DNA of 64,000 nt, from contig NZ_CP125370.1 in assembly GCF_030034735.1 (NCBI RefSeq), forward strand, positions 5,255,001 to 5,319,000, written 5' to 3'. Position 1 is the stretch's first letter. Every line of letters begins with the position of its first letter. The position numbers and the translations under genes are program-made. The DNA comes from Paenibacillus sp. RC334 (GTDB lineage Bacteria; Bacillota; Bacilli; Paenibacillales; Paenibacillaceae). Shown one piece after another: positions 25,916 through 34,988 of the stretch. The notes under the pieces were generated by a model. The model ran no database searches. It saw only the letters and a program-made list of their open reading frames with translations, and was not told the DNA's origin.

Positions 25916-27382
25916 ATGGCTAAACATAATTGGCTGCATCGAAAAAGCCGTACTATTAAAATCATTATCCTGTTACTCATCCTGTGGCTGATTGCCGTCA
26001 TGATCTATCAGACCCATAAGCCATTGCCCCCCTTCGTCTCCTATGAAAGTCAGGAGTATTCAACCAACGAGGTGAACTTCTGGACGGATTTGACCTATCC
26101 CTCCAGGGATGGAAGTACCGCACAGCATGAAGGGCAAATTTTAAACCGTATGTTTGGGATCATTGATGAAGCCAAACAATTTATCGTCATCGATCTGTTT
26201 CTGTTCAACGATTATAAACATAAGGGCCAGCGCTTTCCCCAAGTCAGCGCACAGATGACCGAGCGTCTGATTGCCAAAAAGAAGGCTCGTCCCGATATGC
26301 CTATCTTTTTCATTACGGATGAAGTCAATACCAATTACAATTCATCTCCCAATCATTTGCTGGAGAATATGAAGCGAGCGGGAATTCAGGTCGTTCAGAC
26401 TGATGTGGACCCGCTGCGGGATTCCACGCCGATCTATTCTGCCGTGTGGCGTACCTTTTTCCAATGGTTCGGACAGCAGGGCACGGGCTGGATTCCCAAC
26501 CTGATGGCCAGTGACGGACCTGACGTTACGGCACGCTCCTATCTCAAGCTGTTGAACGTCAAGGCCAATCATCGTAAATTGGTTGCCAGCGAGCAGACAG
26601 CGCTCATTTCCACAGGCAACGTTCACGATGCGAGTGCATATCACTCCAATGTTGCGCTGGAGGTGAAGGGACCCATCATCGGGGACATTTTACAAACCGA
26701 GCAGGCGGTGCTGGACTTCTCTGGCGGAGGGCAGCTTCCTGCCTATACGCCACAAGCAGAAGCCTCTGCTCAATCGGGAAAAGACAGATACCGGATCCAA
26801 TATCTAACCGAAGGCAAGGTATACACATCGGTTCTGGATGCCATCGGGCAAACAAAGAAAGGCGATAGCATTCATATGGGCATGTTTTATTTGGCAGACC
26901 GTAAAGTGTTGAACAGCCTTCTGGATGCCTCTGCACGCGGTGTGAACATCCAATTGTTGCTGGACCCGAATCAAAACGCGTTTGGACAGGAAAAAATCGG
27001 TATCCCCAATCGTCCGGTTGCCAAAGAACTGTCCGATAAATCGGGCGGAAAAATCCAAATCCGCTGGTATAATACGACCCATGAGCAATACCATACCAAG
27101 CTAATTTATATTGCCAAGGGACAAGGAGATCACATCATTTTGGGCGGCTCCACGAATTTGACACCACGTAATCTGGACGATCTGAATCTGGAGAATGAAT
27201 TGCGGGTGGCCGCTCCAGCGGACAGTAAGCTGACCCGACAGATTGCGGCCTATTTTGATACATTGTGGAATAACCGGGGAGCTAAATACAGTCTGGATCT
27301 GGAAGCTTACGAGGATAATTCTACATTTTGGAAAGATATACTATATCGTTTACAAGATATGTTGGGCTTTACCACATTTTAA
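25916..27382 (+). CDS. Phospholipase D family protein, membrane anchored
   Basis: 488 residues with one N-terminal membrane segment (about 13-31) and two PLD domains. The first HKD-like motif is NHRKLVASEQTALISTGN (H219, K221) and the second HTKLIYIAKGQGDHIILGG (near 390); in both the aspartate of the canonical HxKxxxxD is replaced, so activity may be altered, although H and K are kept. GAGGAG precedes the ATG. The gene converges on the cardiolipin synthase at 27429, and the pair may act on related lipids; this is inference. Confidence 0.8.
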   Translation: MAKHNWLHRKSRTIKIIILLLILWLIAVMIYQTHKPLPPFVSYESQEYSTNEVNFWTDLTYPSRDGSTAQHEGQILNRMFGIIDEAKQFIVIDLFLFNDYKHKGQRFPQVSAQMTERLIAKKKARPDMPIFFITDEVNTNYNSSPNHLLENMKRAGIQVVQTDVDPLRDSTPIYSAVWRTFFQWFGQQGTGWIPNLMASDGPDVTARSYLKLLNVKANHRKLVASEQTALISTGNVHDASAYHSNVALEVKGPIIGDILQTEQAVLDFSGGGQLPAYTPQAEASAQSGKDRYRIQYLTEGKVYTSVLDAIGQTKKGDSIHMGMFYLADRKVLNSLLDASARGVNIQLLLDPNQNAFGQEKIGIPNRPVAKELSDKSGGKIQIRWYNTTHEQYHTKLIYIAKGQGDHIILGGSTNLTPRNLDDLNLENELRVAAPADSKLTRQIAAYFDTLWNNRGAKYSLDLEAYEDNSTFWKDILYRLQDMLGFTTF

Positions 27383-27428
27383 AATTGGGATGGCACTGTT
27401 GCGTGCTTGCTTGCTTTCTTCATTCAAC

Positions 27429-28940
27429 CTATAGCAGCGGTGAAAGCAGCCGGGCGAGTGATTCCATCAAACGCTTGAACAGACGCTTCTTCATAAATTC
27501 CTCGCGGACGATCAGGCTGGCAGACTGCAAATCCCGCTCGTAATCCGCCACCATCTGCTGTACACTATGCGTTCGGATCAACAGAGCGTTCACTTCAAAA
27601 TTCAGGTGGAAGCTACGCATGTCCATATTAGCCGTCCCGATGGTCGCAACCTCTCCGTCAATAATGAGAAGTTTGGAATGGAGGAAGCCTTTTTCATACT
27701 CATATACCTTGACCCCAACCTCCAGCAACGTTTGGAAATACGAATGGGACGCGAGGAACGGCAGCCACTTGTCCGGTTTCGCAGGAAACAGAATCCGCAC
27801 GTCCAAACCGGACAGAGCCGCCATCCGCAGTGCGGTCAAAATATCTTCATCCGGGATAAAGTAAGGAGTGGCAATCCATACCGATTTGCGGGCGGATGTG
27901 ATCATGGAGAAGAACAGATTTTTGAGCACTCTTCGCTCATTATCCGGGCCGCTGGCAATAATCTGCACGCCTCCGTCCGTAATTGGCTCGATTTTGGGGG
28001 ACAGATATTCCTTATCCAGCACCGATTCACCCGTCATATGAAGCCAGTCCTGCAAAAATATAAGTTGCAGCGTCCGCACAGCCTCGCCCTTTACGACCAT
28101 GTGCGTGTCACGCCAAAAGCCGTAGGCTTTGTTGCGGCTGAGGTACTCATCCCCTACATTCAGACCGCCGATCAATCCAATATTGCCGTCGATAACCACA
28201 ATTTTACGGTGATTACGGTAGTTTACCCGGCTGGAAAAGAACAAGATCCGTGCGCCGCCATAAGCGACGACTTCTATCCCCGCATCCCGCATTTCCTTCA
28301 AGAAAGTCTTCGACAGCTGAATGCTGCCCACCGCATCGTACATAAACCGCACCTTGACGCCAGCTTTGGCCTTTTCGATCAAGATTTCCTGAATGCTGGT
28401 GCCGATATCATCCGACCGAAAAATGTAGTATTCCATGTGGATATGATGCTCTGCCTTGCGTAGTTCCGCCAATAGTGTGGAGAAGGTTTCATCTCCGTTG
28501 TTCAAGATTTGGGTTTCCGCCGCAAAATAAATCGGGGAACGGGCCAGCCTGCGTGCCAAACGCATCAACTGCTGCTGCTCATCTGTAAAGCAGGTCAGAT
28601 CGCGTTTGACGTGCATGGCATCCTTCTCAATACGGTCGTAAGCCTGCTGGTCACGCAATGCCTTTTTGTTATACTTGCGGCGTTTGAACACATTTTGCCC
28701 AAACAAAAAATAAAGAGGAAGTCCAACCACTGGCAGCAAGGCCAGCAGCAAAATCCAGGACATCGTGGTGGAAGGATTACGATTCTCCGAAAAAATAATC
28801 AGACTGATGGAGATAACCGACAGGGTAGAAAAGATACTGATAACGGTTCCTTCATTTGTGCCGATGGAATTAAACAAGCCAAAATAATAAATACCAAAAA
28901 CCATAGCCGCAATTAACACGGCCAGTAAGCTTCGCCTCAT
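27429..28940 (-). CDS. cls: Cardiolipin synthase
   Basis: Cardiolipin synthase joins two phosphatidylglycerol molecules in the membrane. It has two N-terminal membrane helices (about 5-25 and 60-80), the PLDc_N region NPSTTMSWILLLALLPVVGL, and two complete HKD motifs: NHRKIVVIDGNIGLIGGLN (H244) and LHSKLLIIDGEVATIGTANM (near 420). 503 residues is the usual length. The GRNV/G-type FGQN follows the second helix. B. subtilis has several paralogues, so the precise orthologue is uncertain. Confidence 0.93.
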   Translation of the reverse strand: MRRSLLAVLIAAMVFGIYYFGLFNSIGTNEGTVISIFSTLSVISISLIIFSENRNPSTTMSWILLLALLPVVGLPLYFLFGQNVFKRRKYNKKALRDQQAYDRIEKDAMHVKRDLTCFTDEQQQLMRLARRLARSPIYFAAETQILNNGDETFSTLLAELRKAEHHIHMEYYIFRSDDIGTSIQEILIEKAKAGVKVRFMYDAVGSIQLSKTFLKEMRDAGIEVVAYGGARILFFSSRVNYRNHRKIVVIDGNIGLIGGLNVGDEYLSRNKAYGFWRDTHMVVKGEAVRTLQLIFLQDWLHMTGESVLDKEYLSPKIEPITDGGVQIIASGPDNERRVLKNLFFSMITSARKSVWIATPYFIPDEDILTALRMAALSGLDVRILFPAKPDKWLPFLASHSYFQTLLEVGVKVYEYEKGFLHSKLLIIDGEVATIGTANMDMRSFHLNFEVNALLIRTHSVQQMVADYERDLQSASLIVREEFMKKRLFKRLMESLARLLSPLL

Positions 28941-29147
28941 AATTTACCTCATTTCCAATGCACTGCATCCTCATCAAGCAGCAAGAAACAGACAATGTAT
29001 ATATGAACTGGATGATTCATCGTTAAAAAATAGACATCTTCATTATACTGTACATGAGAACCTTATTTCTTCCCACTTTTTTGTTAAGATTTATGAAGAA
29101 AAAAAGAATCCGTAGAAAAACTCAAAACAAAACCGGATAAAGCCGGG

Positions 29148-29193
29148 TTGACACTTACTTTTTTTCGTGCAAAAATAAACTAACGAACGTTAG
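29148..29193 (+). promoter_or_regulatory. Promoter and TetR-type operator of the SMR operon
   Basis: TTGACA (29148-29153), a 17-bp spacer and AAAAAT (29171-29176) form a promoter. Immediately downstream lies the palindrome CTAACG-AA-CGTTAG (29180-29193), covering the expected transcription start. This geometry fits autorepression by the TetR protein encoded next. Confidence 0.7.
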
Positions 29194-29203
29194 GTAGGTG
29201 AGA

Positions 29204-29800
29204 ATGATGGGAATGGAAGACATTCGAAAAGCCGCTCTTTTCCAATTTGCAGCCAATGGGTATGAGGGGGCATCCTTAAGCAATATTGCCGCTGAGGTAG
29301 GTATTCGAAAACCTTCTATATATGCGCATTTTCAAGGCAAGGAGGATCTGTTTCTACAGGTGGCGAGGTACGCTTTTCAAGAGCAGAATTTACGTATTTT
29401 TGAATACTTTTCGGAACGCAGAGATCAGCCGCTGGAGCATACGCTGCATGACTTCCTGTTTTGGATGGGACAGGAATATGAGAGCAACAACACAGCCAAG
29501 TTTATGCTTCGCTTTTCCTTCTTACCGCCTGTGTCTTTGTATTCCGAGGTTCTGGATATTGTTAATCCTTTTCTGGAAAATATGGAGCGAAAATTAACTC
29601 GCATCCTCCGGAATGCACGAGATAGGGAGCCCTTTGGACATATGGAGCCAGTGGATGTGGCTCTATCCTTCATAACACTGCTGGACGGAATCATGGTGGA
29701 ACTGCTCTATAGTGGTAGCCTCAACTACCACCGAAGATTGAAAGCTGCATGGCCTATTTTTTGGCGCGGGATTACGTTAACCCCGCCTCATGAAGCGTGA
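29204..29800 (+). CDS. TetR family transcriptional regulator
   Basis: About 198 residues. The N-terminal DNA-binding domain contains [20 protein letters not shown] and [12 protein letters not shown], the helix-turn-helix of the family. The rest is the helical ligand domain. The ATG at 29204 is the probable start (a GTG two codons earlier is possible). It precedes two SMR genes and has a palindrome at its promoter, so it is probably the repressor of this efflux operon, like yvdT beside yvdS-yvdR in B. subtilis. Confidence 0.9.
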   Translation: MMGMEDIRKAALFQFAANGYEGASLSNIAAEVGIRKPSIYAHFQGKEDLFLQVARYAFQEQNLRIFEYFSERRDQPLEHTLHDFLFWMGQEYESNNTAKFMLRFSFLPPVSLYSEVLDIVNPFLENMERKLTRILRNARDREPFGHMEPVDVALSFITLLDGIMVELLYSGSLNYHRRLKAAWPIFWRGITLTPPHEA

Positions 29801-29863
29801 AGAACAAGAACATAACGAGTGATTAATTTACAACTATTCTATATTTAAAGGGGAACGCTCATC

Positions 29864-30205
29864 ATGAATCGCAGCTGGATTTATGTTTTTATAGGTGGCC
29901 TTATTGAGGTCGTATGGGTCTCGGGTCTGAAGCACGCAGATTCTGCACTCGCCTGGATTGCAACCGTGCTGGCTATAATAGCCAGCTTTTATTTGATCAT
30001 AAAAGCGGCCAGCCGTTTGCCCGTAGGCACGGTATACGCTGTATTTACCGGACTAGGAACAGGCGGAACCGTTGTAGGTGAAATGCTGCTGTTCGGGGAA
30101 CCGTTTCAATGGTCCAAAACGCTGTTGATCGCGCTTTTGCTGGCAGGTGTCGTAGGCCTGAAATTGGTTACTGACCGGGATGCTCAGGAAGGGAGTGGCG
30201 CATAA
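29864..30205 (+). CDS. Small multidrug resistance family protein, subunit 1
   Basis: A 113-residue, four-helix SMR protein. The essential membrane-embedded glutamate is in [15 protein letters not shown] and the TM3 motif [20 protein letters not shown] is clear. AAAGGGGAACGCTC precedes the ATG. Its stop overlaps the start of the second SMR gene by one base (TAATG), so the two are co-translated and very probably form a heterodimer exporting cationic compounds. Confidence 0.92.
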   Translation: MNRSWIYVFIGGLIEVVWVSGLKHADSALAWIATVLAIIASFYLIIKAASRLPVGTVYAVFTGLGTGGTVVGEMLLFGEPFQWSKTLLIALLLAGVVGLKLVTDRDAQEGSGA

Positions 30206-30519
30206 TGGCTTGGATTGCATTGGTTATCGCGGGATGCTCGGAAGTGTTTGGAGTCATTGGCATGAAAGGAGTTACGGTTGGCAAGGGCTGGAAAGCACTC
30301 ATGCTCATGGTTCTATCTTTTGTCATTAGCTTCTCGCTGCTCAGCTACGCCATGAAGAGTTTACCCATGGGAACTTCCTACGCGGTATGGACAGGCATCG
30401 GAACGGTCGGCAGCACGATTACGGGCATGTTCTTGTACGGTGAACAAAAAAGCGTATTGCGTGTCCTGTTCATCGCTATGATTCTTGCCGCAGCACTGGG
30501 TTTAAAGCTAATTTCTTAA
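30205..30519 (+). CDS. Small multidrug resistance family protein, subunit 2
   Basis: 104 residues, four helices, with the conserved glutamate in AGCSEVFGVIGMKG and SLPMGTSYAVWTGIGTVGSTI. It is the partner of the preceding SMR subunit, with opposite membrane orientation expected for paired SMR pumps. A guanidinium (Gdx) function would be an alternative, but no guanidine riboswitch is visible and a TetR gene controls the operon instead. Confidence 0.92.
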   Translation: MAWIALVIAGCSEVFGVIGMKGVTVGKGWKALMLMVLSFVISFSLLSYAMKSLPMGTSYAVWTGIGTVGSTITGMFLYGEQKSVLRVLFIAMILAAALGLKLIS

Positions 30520-30533
30520 AGGAGTGATACCTT

Positions 30534-31466
30534 GTGATTACCACCGTAACGCTTAACCCGGCTGTAGATAAAATCTACACGGTTGCAGGCTTCGGTCTGA
30601 ATGCCGTCCACCGGATCGAGGGCGGCCTGACGGTGCCGGGCGGCAAAGGCGTCAATGCCGCCCGTGTCATTCGCACGCTGGGCGAGCCTGTGCGGGCGAC
30701 CGGGTTTGCCGCCGGACACACTGGGCGGCTGCTCATCGACGGTTTGAGCTCGGAAGGCGTAAGCGCCGATTTCATCGAAACGGCGCACGGGGAAACCCGT
30801 CTCGCCATTACCGTGCTCGACCCGTCCACGCGCACGCAGACCGAGCTGATCGAAAGCGGCCCGACTATCGGGCCGTCTGAGCTGTCCGCGCTGCGGCGCA
30901 AAATCACGACCCTTGCCGCGGACTCGGCTTGGGTCGTGTTCTCGGGTAGCCTGCCTCGGGGCTGCCCGCCGGATCTGTACGCCGAGCTGTGCACGCTGGC
31001 GAAGGCGCGCGGTGCGCGAGTGGCGCTGGACGCGAGCGGCGAGGCCTTGCGCCTGGGGCTACGCGGCAGGCCCGACCTCGTGAAGCCTAACGAGGACGAG
31101 GCCGCCCGCTTCGCCGGCATCGACGCAGCGCGCCCGGGTGCCGCTGAAGCGGCGGCAGCGCAGCTGCTTGAGGCCGGAGCGCAGCTGGCCGTCATCTCGC
31201 TCGGCGCGCGCGGAGCGCTGGCGGTGACGCGTGATGCGCGCTACCGCGTGAGCCTGCCGGACGCGGACATTGTCAGCGCGCTCGGCAGCGGTGACGCCAT
31301 GGTCGCCGGGCTGGTCACCGGCGCGGTGGCGGGGCTGGAGCTCCCGGCCATGCTACGGCGGGGAGCGGCCTGCGGCACGGCGGCGGCTTTGCACGCCATG
31401 GCCGGAAAGATCGAGCTCCAGGACGTGCAACGTCTGGAGCAGGGTATTACAGTGACGCTGTTGTAA
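30534..31466 (+). CDS. 1-phosphofructokinase family (PfkB) hexose kinase
   Basis: A 310-residue kinase of the FruK/LacC subgroup of the PfkB family. The N-terminus MITTVTLNPAVDKIYTV, the VPGGKGVNAARV substrate motif, the FSGSLPRG segment and the C-terminal SALGSGDAMVAGLVTG, which contains the catalytic aspartate, are typical. The start is a GTG after AAAGGAGTGATACCTT. It follows the SMR pair by only 14 bp and may share their transcript, but a functional link is not evident. There is no PTS gene nearby. Very GC-rich. Possible substrates are fructose-1-P or tagatose-6-P. Confidence 0.85.
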   Translation: MITTVTLNPAVDKIYTVAGFGLNAVHRIEGGLTVPGGKGVNAARVIRTLGEPVRATGFAAGHTGRLLIDGLSSEGVSADFIETAHGETRLAITVLDPSTRTQTELIESGPTIGPSELSALRRKITTLAADSAWVVFSGSLPRGCPPDLYAELCTLAKARGARVALDASGEALRLGLRGRPDLVKPNEDEAARFAGIDAARPGAAEAAAAQLLEAGAQLAVISLGARGALAVTRDARYRVSLPDADIVSALGSGDAMVAGLVTGAVAGLELPAMLRRGAACGTAAALHAMAGKIELQDVQRLEQGITVTLL

Positions 31467-31483
31467 TCAGCGTCACTTTTTTT
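31451..31483 (+). terminator. Terminator of the TetR-SMR-PfkB operon
   Basis: GTGACGCTG and CAGCGTCAC form a perfect stem with a 7-nt loop followed by seven T. The left arm overlaps the end of the kinase gene. Confidence 0.93.
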
Positions 31484-31556
31484 CATCCAATCCAAACATT
31501 CTTTTATTCGATATTCCGAATATTGGATGCTCTGAATGTCCTGTTCTCCAACTGCC

Positions 31557-31991
31557 TTACAACAAAACTCTGTTTTCCAGTATATTTTTCATACAAATAT
31601 GCGACTTCGAAGGGCCTAATTTCACCAGTGAATCCTGAAACTCTGCAATTTCCTCTACCGACGCAGTTTGTAACTTGATGAGATAATTAAATTCCCCGCT
31701 GATGCGAAATAAATCGGTGACCTCCTTCACTTCTCTACAAAAATCAACCAGCTCTTGGCAATGCTCTGTCTTTAATAGAATAAAAGTGGTCGTTCCCCGA
31801 TTCAGTTCACGTAAATTAAATACGGTGCTATAACCGGAAATAATCCCTCGATCCTCCAGCTTGATAATTCTTTCTTTAACGGACGGTTGAGACATCGAGA
31901 TTTCTTTACTGATCTGGGAAATAGATATCCGGGCGTCATGCTGAAGCAACTGCATAATTTTGTAATCAATATCGTCTATGTGATGATGCAT
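31557..31991 (-). CDS. Lrp/AsnC family transcriptional regulator
   Basis: About 144 residues: an N-terminal AsnC-type helix-turn-helix (YKIMQLLQHDARISISQISK, SQPSVKERIIKLEDRGII) and a C-terminal RAM ligand-binding domain. The ATG at 31991 is preferred because AGGAGGTG lies six bases upstream. The gene is divergent from a VOC-family gene at 32151 and two palindromes lie between them, so it probably regulates that gene and itself. Confidence 0.9.
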   Translation of the reverse strand: MHHHIDDIDYKIMQLLQHDARISISQISKEISMSQPSVKERIIKLEDRGIISGYSTVFNLRELNRGTTTFILLKTEHCQELVDFCREVKEVTDLFRISGEFNYLIKLQTASVEEIAEFQDSLVKLGPSKSHICMKNILENRVLL

Positions 31992-32083
31992 ATCAAGCAC
32001 CTCCTGCTTCGATCTTAAAAAGTAATGTTTTTTGTACGAATTAACTTTTATTTAATAACTAATATAGGCTAAAATCCTCACTT

Positions 32084-32122
32084 TTCATATATATGAACCT
32101 TATTATTATCCATATAATAAGG
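32084..32122. promoter_or_regulatory. Two adjacent palindromes between lrp-like and VOC genes
   Basis: TTCATATATATGAA (32084-32097) is a perfect 14-bp palindrome. Directly adjoining it, CCTTATTAT and ATAATAAGG form a 9-bp inverted repeat over 32098-32122. Arrays of AT-rich palindromes are what Lrp-type octamers wrap; candidate operator for the divergent pair. Confidence 0.5.
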
Positions 32123-32150
32123 TGAACTTATTTATAAGGGGAGATTTTGA

Positions 32151-32612
32151 ATGAGCGTGAAGGGTCTTGCACATGTGGCGATCCAAGCCCAGGATTATCA
32201 AGCAACCATTGCATTTTATACGGAGGTGTTGGGTTTTAAAAGAGGACATCATTGGAGTCTGCCGTCCTTTCAAATTCGGGAAGCTTCCATGCTCATTTCA
32301 CCTGATCAAAGGACCTGTCTTGAAATTTTTGATAACGATGCAGTCATTCCCGCTCAAGGAAAAAAAGCTTCCTCGGAGGATGAAATTGCCCACGGTGCTT
32401 TGCTGCACTTCGCATTTTACGTGGATAATGTAAACGAAATATACCAAAAAGCCCTTGCTCATGGAGCAAGAACCTTTGTAGAACCGGATCAGCTCACGCT
32501 TGGTGAGCCCCCTCTGGTGGTAAAAAATGCTGTGATCTACAGCCCCAATGGCGAGGTCATCGAATTTATCGAGGATGTAGATTTTGATATGTCCTTGTCC
32601 AGCAAAAAATAG
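32151..32612 (+). CDS. VOC (glyoxalase/dioxygenase) family protein
   Basis: A 153-residue protein of the vicinal oxygen chelate fold with two beta-alpha-beta-beta-beta modules: KGLAHVAIQAQDYQATIAFY starts the first and HGALLHFAFYVDNVNEIYQ the second; metal ligands could be H8, E56 or so, H80 and the glutamate in GEVIEFIE. It could be a lactoylglutathione-lyase-like or lyase/resistance enzyme; the substrate is unknown. GGGGAG precedes the ATG. It is divergent from the Lrp-like regulator. Confidence 0.85.
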   Translation: MSVKGLAHVAIQAQDYQATIAFYTEVLGFKRGHHWSLPSFQIREASMLISPDQRTCLEIFDNDAVIPAQGKKASSEDEIAHGALLHFAFYVDNVNEIYQKALAHGARTFVEPDQLTLGEPPLVVKNAVIYSPNGEVIEFIEDVDFDMSLSSKK

Positions 32613-32650
32613 TCAGCATCGTTATAAGCTCATGATTTCAAATTTACTGA

Positions 32651-32682
32651 AAAGTCCGCTTCTCCAGGAAGTGGGCTTTTTC
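32651..32682 (+). terminator. Terminator of the VOC gene
   Basis: AAGTCCGCTTC pairs with GAAGTGGGCTT (two G-U pairs) over a 5-nt loop, then TTT continues the U-run. Confidence 0.75.
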
Positions 32683-32883
32683 ATATTTCACTTAACCCTG
32701 ATCTATGACCAATCCGGAAGAATTAAAACGATTTTAATAATGGACCGATATATTGATAAGCTACCTTTTTCACCAACATGGATGGTCACGAAATTATATT
32801 TAATATTAAACTATGCAAAGGAGTAGATTATCATTTCAATTGATTTCAATGTATATTGGTTTCATTTTAGCTCTGAGCTGCTG

Positions 32884-33315
32884 ATGCCGTTCTTCTGCTT
32901 GCTTGGACTAGTACTCATCTATTTTGGATTCAGGACCATCCGCCGCCATCGCTACCGCAAACGCCATTGGGTTCGTACCAAGGGGCAAATCGTGGATGCG
33001 CATATCGAGGTAGACGTTGATATCGTTCCCTTTGACCGTGATGATCCGGTAGATACCAGTTACACCCGCCGATTGAAGGTACGCTTCTACACCACTTCAG
33101 GTGAAGTCGTAGAATTCTGGAATCCTTATAGCACCAATCTGAGCTTCAACAGGGTTGGCAGAAAGATTAACGTATTATACAATCCAGCGAACCCTCGTGA
33201 TGCCCTAATTGCAGGCGGTGTAAATGGTGCAGGCTGCCTTGCCTTTATGCTGTTTCTGATCGGTATTCCCTTCGCTTTGAGCGGGGTATTCGCGTTACTG
33301 AAGTTTTTCTTGTAA
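32884..33315 (+). CDS. DUF3592 domain protein, membrane anchored
   Basis: About 143 residues with a hydrophobic helix at each end and a soluble beta-rich domain between (KGQIVDAHIEVDVDIV, YNPANPRDALIAGG), as in DUF3592 proteins. Function unknown. The ATG at 32884 has a poor ribosome binding site. A strong AAAGGAG at 32817-32823 lies just before in-frame ATT and ATC codons at 32827 and 32830, so translation may begin there with 18-19 more residues. Confidence 0.7.
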   Translation: MPFFCLLGLVLIYFGFRTIRRHRYRKRHWVRTKGQIVDAHIEVDVDIVPFDRDDPVDTSYTRRLKVRFYTTSGEVVEFWNPYSTNLSFNRVGRKINVLYNPANPRDALIAGGVNGAGCLAFMLFLIGIPFALSGVFALLKFFL

Positions 33316-33326
33316 CAAGGTTTGGA

Positions 33327-33942
33327 TCACATACTGTTCATAAAATTTACCGCCATATAAATAGCCAAGCCTAAAATAATCAAGGCCGATATTTTATTGA
33401 GCATGATGCCGAATCTTCCTTCTGAATCCATACGTCCTACAAGACGTCCGGCCGTCGCCAAACCAATAAACCATATCCACGATACCGACACGGCGGCCAG
33501 TCCGAAAGCCCAGCGTTCCCCACCATCATATTGGAGGGAGCTGGTTCCAATCACGCCGACGGTATCCAGAATGGCATGAGGATTCAGTAAGGATACTGAA
33601 GCAGCAAAAATCATCTGCCGCTTCGGCGGCATAGGCTGGCTTTCTCCCGAGGAAGCCGCCTTCGATTTCCACAGGGTCCAGGCCATATAAAGCAGAAATA
33701 GACAGCCTGCTGCATAAAGCGCATTCGTAAGCCACAGAAAACGCTGCAAAATAAGGGAGACGCCCCCCAACTGCGAGCCCAATCAGGACCGTGTCACAGA
33801 CTCCCGCCGTAATAACGGCAGGCAGTGCATTGCGAAACCGCGACTGTGACGCCCCCTGATTAAACACAAATACATTTTGCACTCCCAAAGGCAAAATCAG
33901 CCCCAATGCCAATAAAACGGCATGGATAACAGCTTCTAGCAT
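33327..33942 (-). pseudogene. LysE family amino acid exporter split by a frameshift
   Basis: The N-terminal part (ATG 33942, after GGGGGAG) reads MLEAVIHAVLLALGLILPLG and VQNVFVFNQGASQSRF, the LysE/ArgO signature; the rest (GGVSLILQRFLWLTNALYAA to the stop at 33327) is in another frame. The break is a run of six G on the coding strand (33763-33768), where five would restore one frame of about 204 residues. It lies directly downstream of mobA, whose stop codon overlaps an upstream in-frame ATG. Confidence 0.85.
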
Positions 33943-33965
33943 GTTATGTACTCCCCCAAAAATCA

Positions 33966-34775
33966 TTACCTACCTTCTCTCTCATCTTTCGATATTTCCT
34001 TCCTGTCCTTGATGTGATTATCGCTCTGTATTTTCTGAGTTTTCTGCACATCCGGTAAATCTTGCATGTGCTCCAAACGATTTACTGTAAGCTGATAATC
34101 CTGAGGGTTGTTCATATTGAAGACGGCTTGCTGCCACATTTCTAAGCTCGCTCCCGGCCCATCATCCGCTGTCGCATAACGAACGTTCAGGAGATCCAGC
34201 CAGCCAATCAGACGCAGACGACCATTGCGCAGACAATGCTCGGCGGACGGCAGCACACTTCGATGATACATGCCCAGCAACGGATGTATACGCCCATCCA
34301 CAGAAGTGATTACCGCTTGTAATGCTGATTCCGTTGCCCGGTTCAACAAGCCATTTCCACCCATCAGTGCTTGCTCCCCTTCCGCTTCTTGTTTCCTTTG
34401 GTCACTGGTTGTCTTTTGCACCGCTGCCCAGTCCGTTGTATGGGCAATCAAGGCACGTAGTACCTCTGGCTGCACGAAGGGCATATCACAGGCGACGACA
34501 ATCCCCCACTCCGTGTTGGAAGCAGAAAGCCCCGCATGGATGCCGCTCAAAGGCCCCAAGCCAGGATACAGGTCTGTCGTCGTTTCCAGACCAAACCGTC
34601 TATACTGCTGCGTATCTCGGGCCACGACGATAACTCGTTGCGCTACTTGCCCTAGCACAGCAGATATTCTCTCCAGTACTGTAACTCCCCCAAGCTGGAG
34701 CATCGCTTTATCCTGTCCCATTCTGCTAGATCGTCCGCCTGCTACGATAATTCCAGTCACCTCCACCATCACCAT
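33966..34775 (-). CDS. mobA: Molybdenum cofactor guanylyltransferase
   Basis: MobA attaches GMP to molybdopterin to give the bis-MGD cofactor. The nucleotide-binding signature IIVAGGRSSRMGQDKAMLQLG is clear, as is GPLSGIHAGLSAS and VVACDMPFVQPEVLRAL. The body is longer than E. coli MobA (269 against 194) through a glutamine/lysine-rich insertion near 120 and a hydrophilic C-terminal tail. AAAGGAGG precedes the ATG. A molybdopterin oxidoreductase that would need the cofactor is encoded at 47614-49746. Confidence 0.9.
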   Translation of the reverse strand: MVMVEVTGIIVAGGRSSRMGQDKAMLQLGGVTVLERISAVLGQVAQRVIVVARDTQQYRRFGLETTTDLYPGLGPLSGIHAGLSASNTEWGIVVACDMPFVQPEVLRALIAHTTDWAAVQKTTSDQRKQEAEGEQALMGGNGLLNRATESALQAVITSVDGRIHPLLGMYHRSVLPSAEHCLRNGRLRLIGWLDLLNVRYATADDGPGASLEMWQQAVFNMNNPQDYQLTVNRLEHMQDLPDVQKTQKIQSDNHIKDRKEISKDEREGR

Positions 34776-34913
34776 TAAACCTCCTTTTCCCAGATAAATT
34801 CTATCATTAATTATGAATGATTACAGAATAGAGCCATCACTTCGAGGATTTCCTGTTATATAAGTGGATTTCAAAAAAAGGGACAGCTCTAATCATAGCA
34901 TCCAGATAAAGAA

Positions 34914-34942
34914 TAAAAAATGGCGATCCATCTGGATCGCCT
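34914..34942 (-). terminator. Terminator of the S-layer-type gene
   Basis: GGCGATCC and GGATCGCC form a perfect stem with loop ATCT (CAGATGG region), followed on the minus strand by six T. It lies 46 bp past the stop codon. Confidence 0.9.
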
Positions 34943-34988
34943 GAAAATAGAAAGTACCTCTTTATCTCTTCATCTAGTTCATTGCTTT

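Noticed and set aside
32814..32883. 23-codon leader ORF (MQRSRLSF...) overlapping the DUF3592 ATG as TGATG
   Set aside because: It has no ribosome binding site and the overlap can be chance; the AAAGGAG lies inside it.
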